Source of the DNA: Chlorogloeopsis sp. ULAP01
GTDB taxonomy: Bacteria; Cyanobacteriota; Cyanobacteriia; Cyanobacteriales; Nostocaceae
DNA: 64,000 bases
Assembly (NCBI RefSeq): GCF_030381805.1
Contig: NZ_JAUDRH010000002.1
Span: 124,001 to 188,000, forward strand
Direction: 5' to 3'
Shown: piece after piece, positions 35,312-45,108 of the stretch
How positions within the stretch are numbered: the first letter of the stretch is position 1
Layout of the letters: the number at the start of each line of letters is the position of its first letter
Notes under the pieces: generated by a model
What the model was told of the DNA's origin: nothing
The model's database searches: none
Seen by the model: only the letters and a program-made list of their open reading frames with translations
Program-made: the position numbers and the translations under genes

Positions 35312-35743
35312 ATGTTGGAAAAAGTAATCAACATACTACTAGTGGAGGATGATGAAGTTGATGTCATGAATGTCAAGCGGGCTTTCAAGAAGGTTAATAT
35401 CACTAATCCCCTGTATGTTGCTGCTAACGGTATAGATGCACTAGCGATGTTGCGGGGTAGTGAAGGTAAACCTCCTCAAGTTCCTGGACAGCGACGTTTA
35501 GTTCTACTAGATTTAAATATGCCGAAAATGGGTGGGATAGAATTTCTGCAAGAATTACGCTCCGATCCCAACCTCAAACCAACTCCTGTGGTGGTGATGA
35601 CAACTTCTAATCAGGATAAAGACCGGGTGGAAGCTTACAATTTGAATGTGGCTGGCTACATCCTTAAACCTGTGACATTTGCCAATTTTATTGAATTAAT
35701 GGCAATGCTAAACAAGTACTGGATGTTGTGTGAAATGCCTTAG
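35312..35743 (+). CDS. Rcp1-like single-domain response regulator
   Basis: A 143-residue receiver of the Rcp1 type, without an output domain. The acid pocket is LLVEDDEVD, the phospho-acceptor Asp is in LVLLDLNMPKMGG, and VVMTTSNQDKD and YILKPV complete the fold. It has the long loop of Rcp1 proteins between beta3 and alpha3 (GSEGKPPQVPGQRRL). GTG, ATG and TTG codons at 35309-35317 all could be starts; GAGG at 35306 is closest to TTG. It is the likely target of the PAS kinase upstream or the hybrids downstream. Confidence 0.9.
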   Translation: MLEKVINILLVEDDEVDVMNVKRAFKKVNITNPLYVAANGIDALAMLRGSEGKPPQVPGQRRLVLLDLNMPKMGGIEFLQELRSDPNLKPTPVVVMTTSNQDKDRVEAYNLNVAGYILKPVTFANFIELMAMLNKYWMLCEMP

Positions 35744-35903
35744 TCAATTCTAAAATTAAGATCGCGGTTGGTGGTTACAATCACTAATACCCACATATGC
35801 ATATGCTATATCAATAAATTAAAATATAAAATAAATTTTTCTAATGGTTGAAAAATTTAAATGCTATACAAGAACCTAAATTTAGTACCCATAGTTGAAG
35901 GTG

Positions 35904-37247
35904 ATGGAAGAGACGCTAAACATATTAGTTGTAGACGATGATAAAGTTGATCGCATGACAGTCCGCCGCGCTCTCAAGACAGCAGGTGTGAAGGTGGAAA
36001 TAGTTGAAGCAGTTGACTGTCGTGATGCGATCACTGCTCTGAGTCAGACTGCTTTTGACTGCGTTTTTCTAGATTATCGCCTACCAGACCAAAATGGTTT
36101 GAGTTTAATTCACGAGATACGTTCTCGCGGCATTAAAGTTCCTTTAGTAGTTCTTACAGGTCAAGGAGATGAACAAATAGCTGTAGAGCTAATGAAGGCG
36201 GGTGCAACAGATTATCTTTCTAAATCCAGAGTATCCTCAGAGATATTAGCACAGATTTTGCGGAATGCAATTCGAGTTTATCGAGCAGAAATGCAAGTAG
36301 CATTTGTAAATCAACAGTTACGAGAAAGTAATGAATTATTAACTCAACAAAATCAGGAACTAGAAGCACAAAGACAACAGATTGAGTTGCAAAATCAAAA
36401 GCTAATGGAAGCATCCCAACTGAAAACCCAGTTTTTAGCAACTATGTCTCATGAACTGCGGACACCAATGAATGCTATTATTGGCTTTTCTCAACTATTG
36501 CTGCGTCCTCAATGTGGTAGCCTCACAGAGCAGCAAAAGAATATGGTAGAACGTATTTTTAACAACGGCAAACACCTGTTGATGCTTTTAAACGAAGTTC
36601 TTGACTTTTCTAAGTTAGAAGCAGGTAGATTAAACCTCAATCCAGAGATATTTGATTTATCTCAAGTTGTCAAAGCAACTACAGCCGAAATGATCTCCCT
36701 TGCGGAGGCAAAAAAACTTTCTGTACAGGTACACAGCGATTTACAAAACGCTGTAGTGTTCAACGATCCTTTGCGTGTGCGACAGATTTTAACTAATCTA
36801 CTCTCTAACGCCATCAAGTTCACAGAGTTAGGTGGCATTGGTGTAGACATGAAAGAATTACCTAATAATCATGTGGAAATAGCTGTTTGGGATACAGGGA
36901 TTGGGATTGCTTCTTCAGATCTTAAATATATATTTGAAGCCTTCCGACAAATTGACCAAAATATTACTCGTAAATATCCTGGCACTGGTTTGGGATTGCC
37001 GGTTGTAGATGCCCTGGTACAAATGATGGGTGGTAAAATCATCGTTGAAAGTCAATTGGGTAAAGGCTCGGTGTTTAGAGTCGAATTACCTCGGCAAATA
37101 TTACCTGTAAAACAGCAAAGCTCGGACAGCAACAATTTAGACAAAATGTCTAAAATAACTGCTTTGTCTTCAAAGGGAACCTCACTCAAAAAAAAAGATC
37201 TCCGCTTTGCTCAGGATAAACTGCCAACAGAAAAGGGGGATAGGTAA
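35904..37247 (+). CDS. REC-histidine kinase hybrid
   Basis: A 447-residue protein with an N-terminal receiver (about 1-125, Asp in CVFLDYRLPDQNG), a Gln-rich coiled coil (about 130-175), HisKA with His in FLATMSHELRTPMNAIIGFS, and HATPase (NLLSNAIKFTE, VWDTGIGI, YPGTGLGLPVV). The order REC then kinase is usual in cyanobacterial chains. The last 40 residues are low complexity and rich in Lys/Asp. ATG at 35904 has AAGG just upstream. It may relay from the Rcp1-like receiver pathway. Confidence 0.92.
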   Translation: MEETLNILVVDDDKVDRMTVRRALKTAGVKVEIVEAVDCRDAITALSQTAFDCVFLDYRLPDQNGLSLIHEIRSRGIKVPLVVLTGQGDEQIAVELMKAGATDYLSKSRVSSEILAQILRNAIRVYRAEMQVAFVNQQLRESNELLTQQNQELEAQRQQIELQNQKLMEASQLKTQFLATMSHELRTPMNAIIGFSQLLLRPQCGSLTEQQKNMVERIFNNGKHLLMLLNEVLDFSKLEAGRLNLNPEIFDLSQVVKATTAEMISLAEAKKLSVQVHSDLQNAVVFNDPLRVRQILTNLLSNAIKFTELGGIGVDMKELPNNHVEIAVWDTGIGIASSDLKYIFEAFRQIDQNITRKYPGTGLGLPVVDALVQMMGGKIIVESQLGKGSVFRVELPRQILPVKQQSSDSNNLDKMSKITALSSKGTSLKKKDLRFAQDKLPTEKGDR

Positions 37248-37308
37248 TATTTGTCTATAAGCTAAAAGTCAGACTAAAATTTGTTTTCAAAATAACTCGA
37301 TATTAAAG

Positions 37309-38430
37309 ATGTTATCAGCTACCAATTCTAAAGTAGAACGTATTCTTGCTGTTGATGATACTCCTGATAATCTTGTCCTGCTACAGACTATTTTAGAAAT
37401 TGAGGGGTACAGCATTGACTTAGTGGCAGATGGTGCAACTGCCTTAGAAAAAATTGAACAATCTCCACCCGATTTGATTTTACTAGATGTGATGATGCCG
37501 GGGTTAGATGGCTATGAAGTGACGCGCCGCATCCGCAATCATCCAACTATGCCTTATATTCCTATCCTGTTATTAACAGCATTTCATGACGTCAGTGTGG
37601 TAGAGGGTTTGGATGCAGGAGCAGATGATTTTATCCGCAAACCCTTCGATCAAGATGAGTTATTGGCAAGGGTGCGATCGCTTTTACGGCTCAAGCAAAG
37701 TCTTGACGAACAAAAGAAATTATTTCGGCAGCAGGAAGATTTTGTTTCCCGTGTTACCCACGATTTACGCACTCCTTTAGTGGCTGCTGATCGAATGCTG
37801 AATTTGTTTCAGCAGGAAACTTTCTGCAAAATTTCAAGAGAAATGAAACAGGCGATCGCGGCGATGATTCGCAGCAACCATAACTTGTTAGATATGGTGA
37901 ACACTCTATTGGAAGTGCATCGCTTTGAAGCAGGTAAAAAGAACCTACAATTTGATAGCTGCAATATGCGGGAGATTATTGAAGAAGTAGTTCAAGAACT
38001 TAAACCGCTTGCAGATGAGAAAGACTTGATGCTGAAAGTAGATGCCAGCAGATTAAACCAGCAAGATGATAATGCTGCCATAGTCAGGGGTGACTGTCTA
38101 GAATTGCGTAGGGTGATTGGCAATTTGGTTGGAAATGCAATCAAATTTACAGATACAGGGGGCATAGAATTGCGTATTTTTGAAACATCCCTACCTCCCA
38201 GCAATCAAACATGGGTGACAATAGAAGTTAAAGACACAGGATATGGAATTGCTCAAGAAGATTTAGCAACATTATTTGAGCGATTTCGCCAAGGCAAAAA
38301 TAAACGGGCTGGCAGTGGCTTGGGCTTGCATCTTTCGCAGCGCATCCTAGAATCTCACGGAGGAAAAATTAGCGTAGTTTCTGAATTAGGTAAAGGCAGC
38401 GTTTTTACAGTCTCTTTACCTAAAAAGTAA
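37309..38430 (+). CDS. REC-histidine kinase hybrid
   Basis: A 373-residue protein with a receiver (about 10-130, Asp in LILLDVMMPGLDG), HisKA with the His in FVSRVTHDLRTPLVA, and HATPase (NLVGNAIKFTD, VKDTGYGIA, GSGLGLHLSQR). It begins 61 bases after the preceding hybrid gene on the same strand, so both may be co-transcribed. Together with the kinase and receiver upstream it forms a four-gene phosphorelay candidate. Confidence 0.92.
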   Translation: MLSATNSKVERILAVDDTPDNLVLLQTILEIEGYSIDLVADGATALEKIEQSPPDLILLDVMMPGLDGYEVTRRIRNHPTMPYIPILLLTAFHDVSVVEGLDAGADDFIRKPFDQDELLARVRSLLRLKQSLDEQKKLFRQQEDFVSRVTHDLRTPLVAADRMLNLFQQETFCKISREMKQAIAAMIRSNHNLLDMVNTLLEVHRFEAGKKNLQFDSCNMREIIEEVVQELKPLADEKDLMLKVDASRLNQQDDNAAIVRGDCLELRRVIGNLVGNAIKFTDTGGIELRIFETSLPPSNQTWVTIEVKDTGYGIAQEDLATLFERFRQGKNKRAGSGLGLHLSQRILESHGGKISVVSELGKGSVFTVSLPKK

Positions 38431-38435
38431 CTAAA

Positions 38436-38702
38436 TCATCTTTCAATGCGCACGTCTGGTGCAAATGCATAAAGAGTAGCGCCACTCTTGGCAACTAAGT
38501 ATTGAGTAGGAGATGGCATATTAGCCGTTTTGTCATTAATATCTTGATCTAGAATAAACTTAAAATGATTGTCTGGAGCATCTTCTAGTCTTTTAATCCT
38601 GATTTCTCCTCCAAAATACTTACGCTTTTCTGGATCGGAGAGACTATTCGCCTGCTGAGTGCTAATTTTGATAAAGGTTGATTTAATAATTACAAGTCTC
38701 AT
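38436..38702 (-). CDS. hypothetical protein
   Basis: An 88-residue protein (MRLVIIKSTFIKISTQQANS at the start, NMPSPTQYLVAKSGATLYAF near the end) with mixed strands and no membrane helix. I do not recognise it. It is convergent with the hybrid kinase gene, six bases apart. Codon use and protein-like composition favour a real gene. The region YLVAKSGATLYAFAPD looks like part of a small beta barrel. Confidence 0.5.
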   Translation of the reverse strand: MRLVIIKSTFIKISTQQANSLSDPEKRKYFGGEIRIKRLEDAPDNHFKFILDQDINDKTANMPSPTQYLVAKSGATLYAFAPDVRIER

Positions 38703-39179
38703 GTTTAGTTAGCTTTTTAACGAATATGAAAGCTATCATATTTCAATTGACTATGTAATTATTTTCAGGATTATTTAAGAATTTCCGTTGGTAAAAAGTT
38801 GAACGAAAATTCTTATTTGCCAAGAACCAAAATTAGATTTATAGATTCTATTTAATGTATCCTATTTGTAGTCATGATGTTATCAGTGTTCATGCTTGGG
38901 AGCAATATTAAGATGTGATTATATTAAACTTTACCTAAAACCTAAGATAGAAGCTACTAACCTATTAAATATGCTCAGTTCACCCGAAAAGTTTATTTGC
39001 TACATTTTGAAATACTACATTAGGGTGGTGACTGGAAAAAAACTTGCCATTACTATCAAAAACAGTGAAAGACAATTTTTCTAAACAAAAAATTTAATTT
39101 CACACTTCTAACAACAACTCAAAAAAATGATTTATTGGCTTGTTGTTAGTTGTCTAACTTCTTCTTCGGGAAAGAACAT
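38703..39179. other. AT-rich intergenic region
   Basis: About 480 bases. A 62-codon frame (38896-39084) has AT-rich codon use and no protein character, so I do not accept it. Nothing else seen. The inverted pieces TTGTTGTTAGTT near 39138 and AACAACAACTC near 39108 could pair in the leader of the next gene. Confidence 0.4.
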
Positions 39180-39587
39180 ATGACGACGACATCGCTACCA
39201 ACCCGTGGACAAACAGAAAGAACATTAGCACAGCGAATACAGGCTTTATACCGTGAACAGCTTGGACATCAGCCGAGTAAAGTTAGTTGTCAAATAGCAG
39301 AGCAAAACTTAATTATTTTAATTGAAGATTCTATCACTCCACCAGAACAATTATTAGCTCAAACAGGACGACAAGAACTAGCTGAAAAAGTTCGTTCAGA
39401 TTTAGATATGGCTATTCAACCTCAACTTAGAGAGCTAATTGAAGAAACTTTAAATATAGCTGTAGTTGAAATTCTTAGTGATGCCACCCTAGAGACTGGT
39501 CGTACAGGCATGATTGCTATTCTAGCAGAATCACCTAGTTTTCGTAGCCCTGCTGCCGTTACTAAGGCTAGAAGAAAAGCATCATAA
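39180..39587 (+). CDS. DUF2294 protein
   Basis: A 135-residue DUF2294 (Na-translocating/cyanobacterial conserved) protein: QRIQALYREQLGHQPSKVSC and AEKVRSDLDMAIQPQLRELIE are typical. ATG at 39180 gives the family N-terminus; an open frame extends further up without support. The family is cytoplasmic and of unknown function. It lies in a signalling block and is convergent with the receiver gene at 39647. Confidence 0.8.
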   Translation: MTTTSLPTRGQTERTLAQRIQALYREQLGHQPSKVSCQIAEQNLIILIEDSITPPEQLLAQTGRQELAEKVRSDLDMAIQPQLRELIEETLNIAVVEILSDATLETGRTGMIAILAESPSFRSPAAVTKARRKAS

Positions 39588-39646
39588 AACTGAAAAACCG
39601 AAACCACATTTAAGTAACTTATGACTGCATTATGTTGGATCACTGC

Positions 39647-40210
39647 CTAACATAAATCGTAAGCTGAGTACTGCTTGAGCTTTTCACCTAAGTAACGAAA
39701 AATTATAGCCTCTAAATCTTCAATCATATAGGGTTTGCTGATATAGTCGTCAAAACCCGCTTCTAATATGCGTTTTCTGTCTTCCCTACTGGCTAAAGCC
39801 GTGACTGCAACCACAGCAATATCGCAAGTTAGAGGCTCTTGTCTGAGATAACGCAAAACATCTATTCCGTTGAAACCAGGTAATAAAATGTCTAGAAGTA
39901 TCAGATCTGGTTGATACTCCTTTGCAACCAGTACAGTAGTTGAACTGTCTGTCTGACAAATGAGTTTACAGCCTAGTGATTCAAGTGCATAACTCATCAG
40001 TAGCAAATTGTCATCATTATCTTCCACCACTAAAACTAAAGGCGGCTGTGAGTTTCGCTTATCTTCATCACCCATGACTGCGCCTGCCAATTTCATTCCT
40101 TCAGAAAATCTCATTTGTATTTGCGTCTCTCTTGAAAGAACAGACAAGGCATTCCCAGAGCGGTAAATATAGCGCTCGTTCAAGACTGGCTCGCGTATCA
40201 ACTCCGTCAA
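39647..40210 (-). CDS. single-domain response regulator
   Basis: A 187-residue protein whose last 130 residues are a receiver (LVLVVEDNDDNLLLMSYALE; phospho-acceptor Asp in LILLDILLPGFNG; Lys in YISKPYM). The first 55 residues are poorly conserved in character; Met46 (start at 40075) may be the true start. No output domain. It probably acts in one of the relay chains encoded at 33-38 kb. Confidence 0.85.
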   Translation of the reverse strand: MTELIREPVLNERYIYRSGNALSVLSRETQIQMRFSEGMKLAGAVMGDEDKRNSQPPLVLVVEDNDDNLLLMSYALESLGCKLICQTDSSTTVLVAKEYQPDLILLDILLPGFNGIDVLRYLRQEPLTCDIAVVAVTALASREDRKRILEAGFDDYISKPYMIEDLEAIIFRYLGEKLKQYSAYDLC

Positions 40211-40635
40211 GTTGACTATTTTTGCTCACTCAATAAGCTTGGAGTAAAGCACATCTCAAGCTGAATGAGTAGAGCTACACCCTTTGATTATAAGCAAAAT
40301 AAACAGGAAATCTAGCAAATAATTCATAAGTACTTGATATAGTTAATAATTTTTTAATACATAATCTTTGATGTTATTCACCTGCAACACTCTCATTTAT
40401 GTAAAATTAAAAAATGTCAAGAAATATAATTACTTTTTTATGTATCAAAGCTCAAAATAAATGAGCATAAATACTCAGATTAGCAATTATGTGATCACTT
40501 TGTATAAAAACAAATGTTGAGTTAAATTGGGCGATCCCATCTTAATAGTGAGCCTGTTTAACACGTAAAAATATTGTAGGAACTATTAATGGCTAATATT
40601 CAAGAGGTAATCAACAATTAATAATTAACAATTAA
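40211..40635. other. AT-rich intergenic region
   Basis: About 425 AT-rich bases upstream of the receiver gene and before a pseudogene. A short frame near 40589 (MANIQEVINN) has no support. Confidence 0.4.
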
Positions 40636-41080
40636 ATGAATGAATCTAGTAAATACCAAACAGTTAGTGAAATTGAAAATTTAATAGCTAAATTCAACTA
40701 TTGTAGTTGACGCGAGCTAAATGGAATTATGCTGGACATTTGACAGTGGCACTCTGATATCTCACTCATAAAGCAGAACAAAAAATGAGCGATCGCATTC
40801 ACCAGAGTATTCAAAGGTGATAGGTATCAAAACCACAAAAGATAGGATGATCACGAAACTCTGACTTTGTTCTGGATTGAGATGGTGCGTCGTTATCTGG
40901 CAGTTAACAATAGACAAAATTAGCTATTGCACCTGAAAACAAGCTCATTGATAGTTACAACAATAAGCTCTTCCACTGCAATACTACAGTCGAGATTTAT
41001 TGATATCTCCGCAAGCTAGAAGTAGATGGGTTGAACCTGACTTAAAACCTTTGGTTGATATTCAGCCTTCCTCAATTTAG
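40636..41080 (+). pseudogene. frameshifted remnant of a conserved hypothetical gene
   Basis: Successive frames give a coherent protein: SEIENLIAKFNYCS, then WNYAGHLTVALW, then YLTHKAEQKMSDRIHQSIQR, then GIKTTKD, then DHETLTLFWIEMVRRYLAVN, then LIDSYNN, then LQYYSRDLLISPQARSRWVE and PDLKPL. This is the layout of a cyanobacterial hypothetical protein family with a conserved AHLTVALWYL motif. At least five frameshifts and an internal stop separate the pieces, so it cannot make the protein. It lies just past the end of the MinD-like gene. Confidence 0.8.
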
Positions 41081-41202
41081 GTATGCATACGCTCTGTAGA
41101 GGCAAGAAAGAAACTTGCTCACCAAGTCTGCGTGCAGCAGAAGTACTTGCACAACAAGTACCAAAAATCCCCAACTGACAAGTAAAAAAGCTAGATGGCT
41201 TG

Positions 41203-41982
41203 TTATGCGAAAAAATTTCCCAAAGTTAAAGTCATATCCTGACTTTGCACATCTGGTATTTGTTGTAGATTGCGAGCGATTTTTTCAAAAGCAACGGCAG
41301 CCCCCGATTTACCTCCCGTTAAGACTAAAGGTTCGCCACGATTAGTGGAAACAATCACGCGCTCATCGTCGGGAATCGATCCTAACAGGGGAACTGCCAA
41401 AAGTTCTTGAACATCTTCTACCGACATCATATTAAAATCCCGTACCATTCCAGGTCTAATACGGTTAACTATTAATTGAATTGATTTGATGTCTTTTTTG
41501 TCTTCTAGCAACCTTATTACACGGGCTGCATCACGCACTGAGGAAATTTCTGGTGTAGTAATAACTATCGCTTCGGTGGCAGCAGCGATCGCATTATTAA
41601 ATCCCATGTCAATACCGGCTGGGCTATCCAGTAGTACAAATTGATACTTCTGTGCCAAATTGCTTAAAAGTAACTTTAGCTGCTCTGGATCTACTGATTC
41701 TGTGGCGCGTTTATGTGCTACTGGCAGAAGTACTAAACCGGGTTGCCGTTTATCTTTCACTAAAGCTTGTTCTAAACGGCATTCTCCAGCTAAAACATCA
41801 AACAATGTGTAAACTATACGTTTTTCTAGTCCTAGCAGCAAATCTAAATTTCTCAATTCAAAATCAGCATCAACCAATGCCACTTGATAGCCCATTTTAG
41901 CTAGAGCCACACCCAAATTGGCTGTCACTGTGGTTTTACCCACACCGCCTTTGCCCGATGTAATGACAATAATGCGAGTCAT
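41203..41982 (-). CDS. MinD-like ParA-type ATPase without Min partners
   Basis: A 259-residue deviant Walker ATPase close to MinD: GKGGVGKTT at the N-terminus, DADFELRNLDLLLGLE, LLDSPAGIDMGFNNA and IPDDERVIVSTNRGEPL. Bacterial MinD directs MinC and MinE to place the division site. However no minC or minE gene is nearby, and the C-terminus ends SQDMTLTLGNFFA without the usual amphipathic membrane helix. It may be a second MinD paralogue with another cargo. It lies alone among AT-rich spacers. Confidence 0.82.
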   Translation of the reverse strand: MTRIIVITSGKGGVGKTTVTANLGVALAKMGYQVALVDADFELRNLDLLLGLEKRIVYTLFDVLAGECRLEQALVKDKRQPGLVLLPVAHKRATESVDPEQLKLLLSNLAQKYQFVLLDSPAGIDMGFNNAIAAATEAIVITTPEISSVRDAARVIRLLEDKKDIKSIQLIVNRIRPGMVRDFNMMSVEDVQELLAVPLLGSIPDDERVIVSTNRGEPLVLTGGKSGAAVAFEKIARNLQQIPDVQSQDMTLTLGNFFA

Positions 41983-42898
41983 GATAGAAATTTACTCTAT
42001 TGGGACAAGGGCTAGTACCCCTAAATATTATCTCTACCAGGAACTTAAGTACTAACCATCACAAAACTAATTAATTTTAACATTTTCCGCGTACATCACT
42101 TTTGCTAACTTAGATACAGTATTTCCTAAATTCATAACTAAATTGAAAACATACAGAGTTGACTGTTACTTATCAACTGACGCTATTAATTTTGAGTTAT
42201 TATAAAAATTTTATTATTTCTTTAAATTAAGATGTAATGAAGTATGCATATCAGCAATACTTGTACAGCGAGGTACGAAACTTCAGTCTCAGACATCTTG
42301 CTGTGAGGTATTCTGCTATGTGTACTTTGGGCAATTTTGAATGGGAAGTTAAGAATTTACAATGATTTGACGCGTATAACAGCTTGTATTATAATATATT
42401 ACATAATACTATCTTATTAACTCCAAATCAGGCAATCACTCTAGTACAGGCATCATGCCGATCATAAAAATGTCTTTTCCATACATCCCTATTCTCCTAC
42501 ACTCAATTTTGAGGTGAGATTCCATTTAAAAATTTATTAAAATGATTAAGACGAAACAACTTGTATCACGCATACATCAAGCATATATAGTAAAAGAGAA
42601 ATTTCTTTTGTTCTAATGCAATCAGCTTGTAGATACCCGATAGAACAACTGGGGTGACATTATTACAGAGTAGAATAGCAAAAAAGGCACTAAGAACCAC
42701 TAAAAACCTGGAATGTTAACTTAGAAGTGGCTGTGCTACTCAAGAAATGTTTATTACTCACTCATAGATTTCTTGCAAGTGATAGATGCATTACTCTGGC
42801 GGCTTGCACTTAAGTAGATTATATTACATACAAACTTTACCAAAAGCGGGTAAATCTTCTCTAAAACACGACCTCATTACCGCTAAATTAATCAGAAT
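41983..42898. other. long AT-rich intergenic region
   Basis: About 915 bases between the divergent MinD-like and AAA+ genes. I find no open frame, hairpin terminator or RNA signature. The size is unusual next to two compact genes; it may contain decayed sequence or unrecognised small RNAs. Confidence 0.4.
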
Positions 42899-44101
42899 AT
42901 GGAATTTGAATATTTTAGAAATAATGAAAGCTCTCCTATAAATAATAATCGTCAAAGCCTACTTACTAGTGGTTGGCGGCCTTTTCACCGAGAATTCAAT
43001 TGGGAGTTTTTAGGACAGCTGGCGTTTAAAGACACACAAGAGCTAACTCAAAAAACTTTAAATCTGGCAAGTAATATCGCGGAAACTTTAGGACGTAATC
43101 ATTACACTTGGTGGGCAAATTTATTAAATATTGCTTCCGATAATACGCGTTACGAAATTGAAAAATTCTGGAATTATATTACGCCAGATCCACTAGCACC
43201 AGATTACCGTTACAAGGATATTCTGAGTACAGAAACTCCGATTGTGCAATTTGTAAGTCGTAATAGTATTCCCATTGATTACGTTCTAAATCGACTACAA
43301 GAAATCGCTGTAATGCGAGTTTTGCAGTTGCTAGGACGTCCTGATATTATCACTCAATATTACTTAGAAAGAGACTTGTATTTTCCTGTCGAAAAATTTG
43401 TAAGTTGGGAACGCTTAGATGTTATAAACACAGTTTATGGTTATTGGTCTCAAGAGGATATTTGGTTGCAAATTGATTCCTACGAACGAGGGCGACGGCA
43501 GTATACTTTGATGTCAAAAGATTTATCACCATTAATTAACAAAGCAACTTATGATTTAGCAATTATGCTAAGTGGATATCAAAGCCGCGTTGGTAAGGTT
43601 TACAATCAATTTTCTATTCGCTGTTTTCCCGAAGATATTCAAAGTTTTAGTGATGCTGTACAGCAAGCAGTTCTCAATCAAAATCAATTAGCAGTTTTAG
43701 TACATGGCGAACCAGGAACAGGTAAAACAGCATGGACGCAAGCAGTTGCCAAAGAAGTTCTTGTACCGCTTGGATACGTAATTTTTATTTTAGATCATGA
43801 TGCGATCGCTAATTTTGTACCACCCACATATTTAGAGCGAATTTGCATTATTATTAATGAGGCTGATAATTTAGCCCAAAATCGTGCTAGCGAAGTAGCT
43901 CAATACAGCACTAAAACCGAACATATCTTAAGTTTACTGGATGGTACCTTATACCAAAGCGTAATTGATGATTCTGGTATTCAAATCCGGCAACGATTAG
44001 TGGTATTAATGACTTGCAACACAACAGAAAGATTAGATCCAGCCATGTTACGTAAAGGTAGAGTTGATTTGATGTATGAGTTCACCCATAAATTTGTTTG
44101 A
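42899..44101 (+). CDS. AAA+ ATPase
   Basis: A 400-residue protein. Residues 1-245 form an alpha-helical N-terminal region (FKDTQELTQKTLNLASNIAE) with no known domain. The AAA+ module follows: Walker A GEPGTGKT (270-277), a Walker B-like CIIINEADN in which the usual acidic pair is NEAD, sensor 1 in VLMTCNTTE and an arginine finger in LRKGRVD. It could remodel a protein complex. The NUDIX gene begins 24 bases downstream, so the two are probably one operon. Confidence 0.8.
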   Translation: MEFEYFRNNESSPINNNRQSLLTSGWRPFHREFNWEFLGQLAFKDTQELTQKTLNLASNIAETLGRNHYTWWANLLNIASDNTRYEIEKFWNYITPDPLAPDYRYKDILSTETPIVQFVSRNSIPIDYVLNRLQEIAVMRVLQLLGRPDIITQYYLERDLYFPVEKFVSWERLDVINTVYGYWSQEDIWLQIDSYERGRRQYTLMSKDLSPLINKATYDLAIMLSGYQSRVGKVYNQFSIRCFPEDIQSFSDAVQQAVLNQNQLAVLVHGEPGTGKTAWTQAVAKEVLVPLGYVIFILDHDAIANFVPPTYLERICIIINEADNLAQNRASEVAQYSTKTEHILSLLDGTLYQSVIDDSGIQIRQRLVVLMTCNTTERLDPAMLRKGRVDLMYEFTHKFV

Positions 44102-44125
44102 GTAATAAAACCACAGACTAGAGAA

Positions 44126-44545
44126 ATGCAAAAGAAAAAATCCTGTGGTGTAATTGTTATGCGATCGCAGCCACAGATGAGTTTTTTGCTACTGTTGAAA
44201 CCAAACTCCTACGATTTGCCAAAAGGTAACATTGAACCAGGAGAGGATGAAATTAGTTGTGCATTACGTGAGTTATTTGAAGAATCTGGAATTACAATTA
44301 ATGATATCGAGTTAGATGAAAAATTTCGATTTACTGTCACTTATAGAATTCGTCACAAGCGATTGAAAAATAAGAAAAAAGAAAAAACTGTCGTGATATT
44401 TTTAGCTTGGCTTAAGAACGAAGTAAGTGTAAAAACTAGCGAACACAGTGGCTACATATGGATGGTTTGGAATCCACCACACATAATTCAACCAAAAACC
44501 ATCGATCCACTACTAACGGAATTAGAAAACTACCTTTACGGATAG
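44126..44545 (+). CDS. NUDIX hydrolase
   Basis: A 139-residue NUDIX hydrolase. The Nudix box reads GNIEPGEDEISCALRELFEE followed by SG, with all catalytic Glu residues. The start KSCGVIVMRSQPQMSFLLLL and YDLPKG match the Ap4A hydrolase/mRNA-decapping-like group, so the substrate may be a dinucleoside polyphosphate. It follows the AAA+ gene at 24 bases and shares its direction; a functional link between the two is plausible but unknown. Confidence 0.88.
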   Translation: MQKKKSCGVIVMRSQPQMSFLLLLKPNSYDLPKGNIEPGEDEISCALRELFEESGITINDIELDEKFRFTVTYRIRHKRLKNKKKEKTVVIFLAWLKNEVSVKTSEHSGYIWMVWNPPHIIQPKTIDPLLTELENYLYG

Positions 44546-44608
44546 TGAAGTTTTCAGGAATTTCTTTTAAAACATTTACTTTACCCAATCTATAAAACTT
44601 GTAGAAGA

Positions 44609-44872
44609 TTATTTATTTCTAAAATATACTCCTAATAGTGTTACGGTTCCACAGGTAATAAAGCTAATTAAATTTCCATACATTAAAATCAAATCATTTT
44701 GGTAATAACCATAAAGAACACCATTCAATTGAATTAGATTAAAGCCAGAAAAAGTAATTAAAGAAACATTTTTGGCACTTCTAGTTTTTAGAATTCTCAT
44801 GGCTTGTGGCACAAATAAACTAGCATTAATAACAAAGCCTAAGCCAAAGAAAAAAGTCACTAATTCTTTCAT
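44609..44872 (-). CDS. SemiSWEET/PQ-loop transporter
   Basis: An 87-residue membrane protein with three helices and a PQ-loop motif (VPQAMRILKTRSAKNVS). SemiSWEETs work as dimers to move sugars down their gradient. Length and motif fit; the substrate is not known. Convergent with the NUDIX gene. Confidence 0.85.
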   Translation of the reverse strand: MKELVTFFFGLGFVINASLFVPQAMRILKTRSAKNVSLITFSGFNLIQLNGVLYGYYQNDLILMYGNLISFITCGTVTLLGVYFRNK

Positions 44873-45054
44873 GTTGAAAGTAAGCTATATGCCAGAAATC
44901 AAGTATAAAGATTGTCACGATTATTACTAATAGTTAATGCTTCCACTATGCATGACTATAAAGCTGTATACGTTATTTAACGCCAACAATAAGGAGTTAG
45001 TGTAGAGAAAGTAGCGTTACAATATTTAATATCTTGCTCAAAAAATCCCAAATA

Positions 45055-45080
45055 ATATAGCCCACATTAGCGGGCTATAT
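45055..45080 (-). terminator. psb30 terminator
   Basis: ATATAGCCC (45055-45063) pairs perfectly with GGGCTATAT (45072-45080). It lies 29 bases downstream of the psb30 stop on the minus strand; a run of Ts (AAAAAA on the plus strand near 45041) lies a little further. Confidence 0.65.
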
Positions 45081-45108
45081 CTACACAGATGAAAAGCTAA
45101 ACTTGATA

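Noticed and set aside
38896..39084. 62-codon ORF
   Set aside because: AT-driven composition with no domain or start signal.
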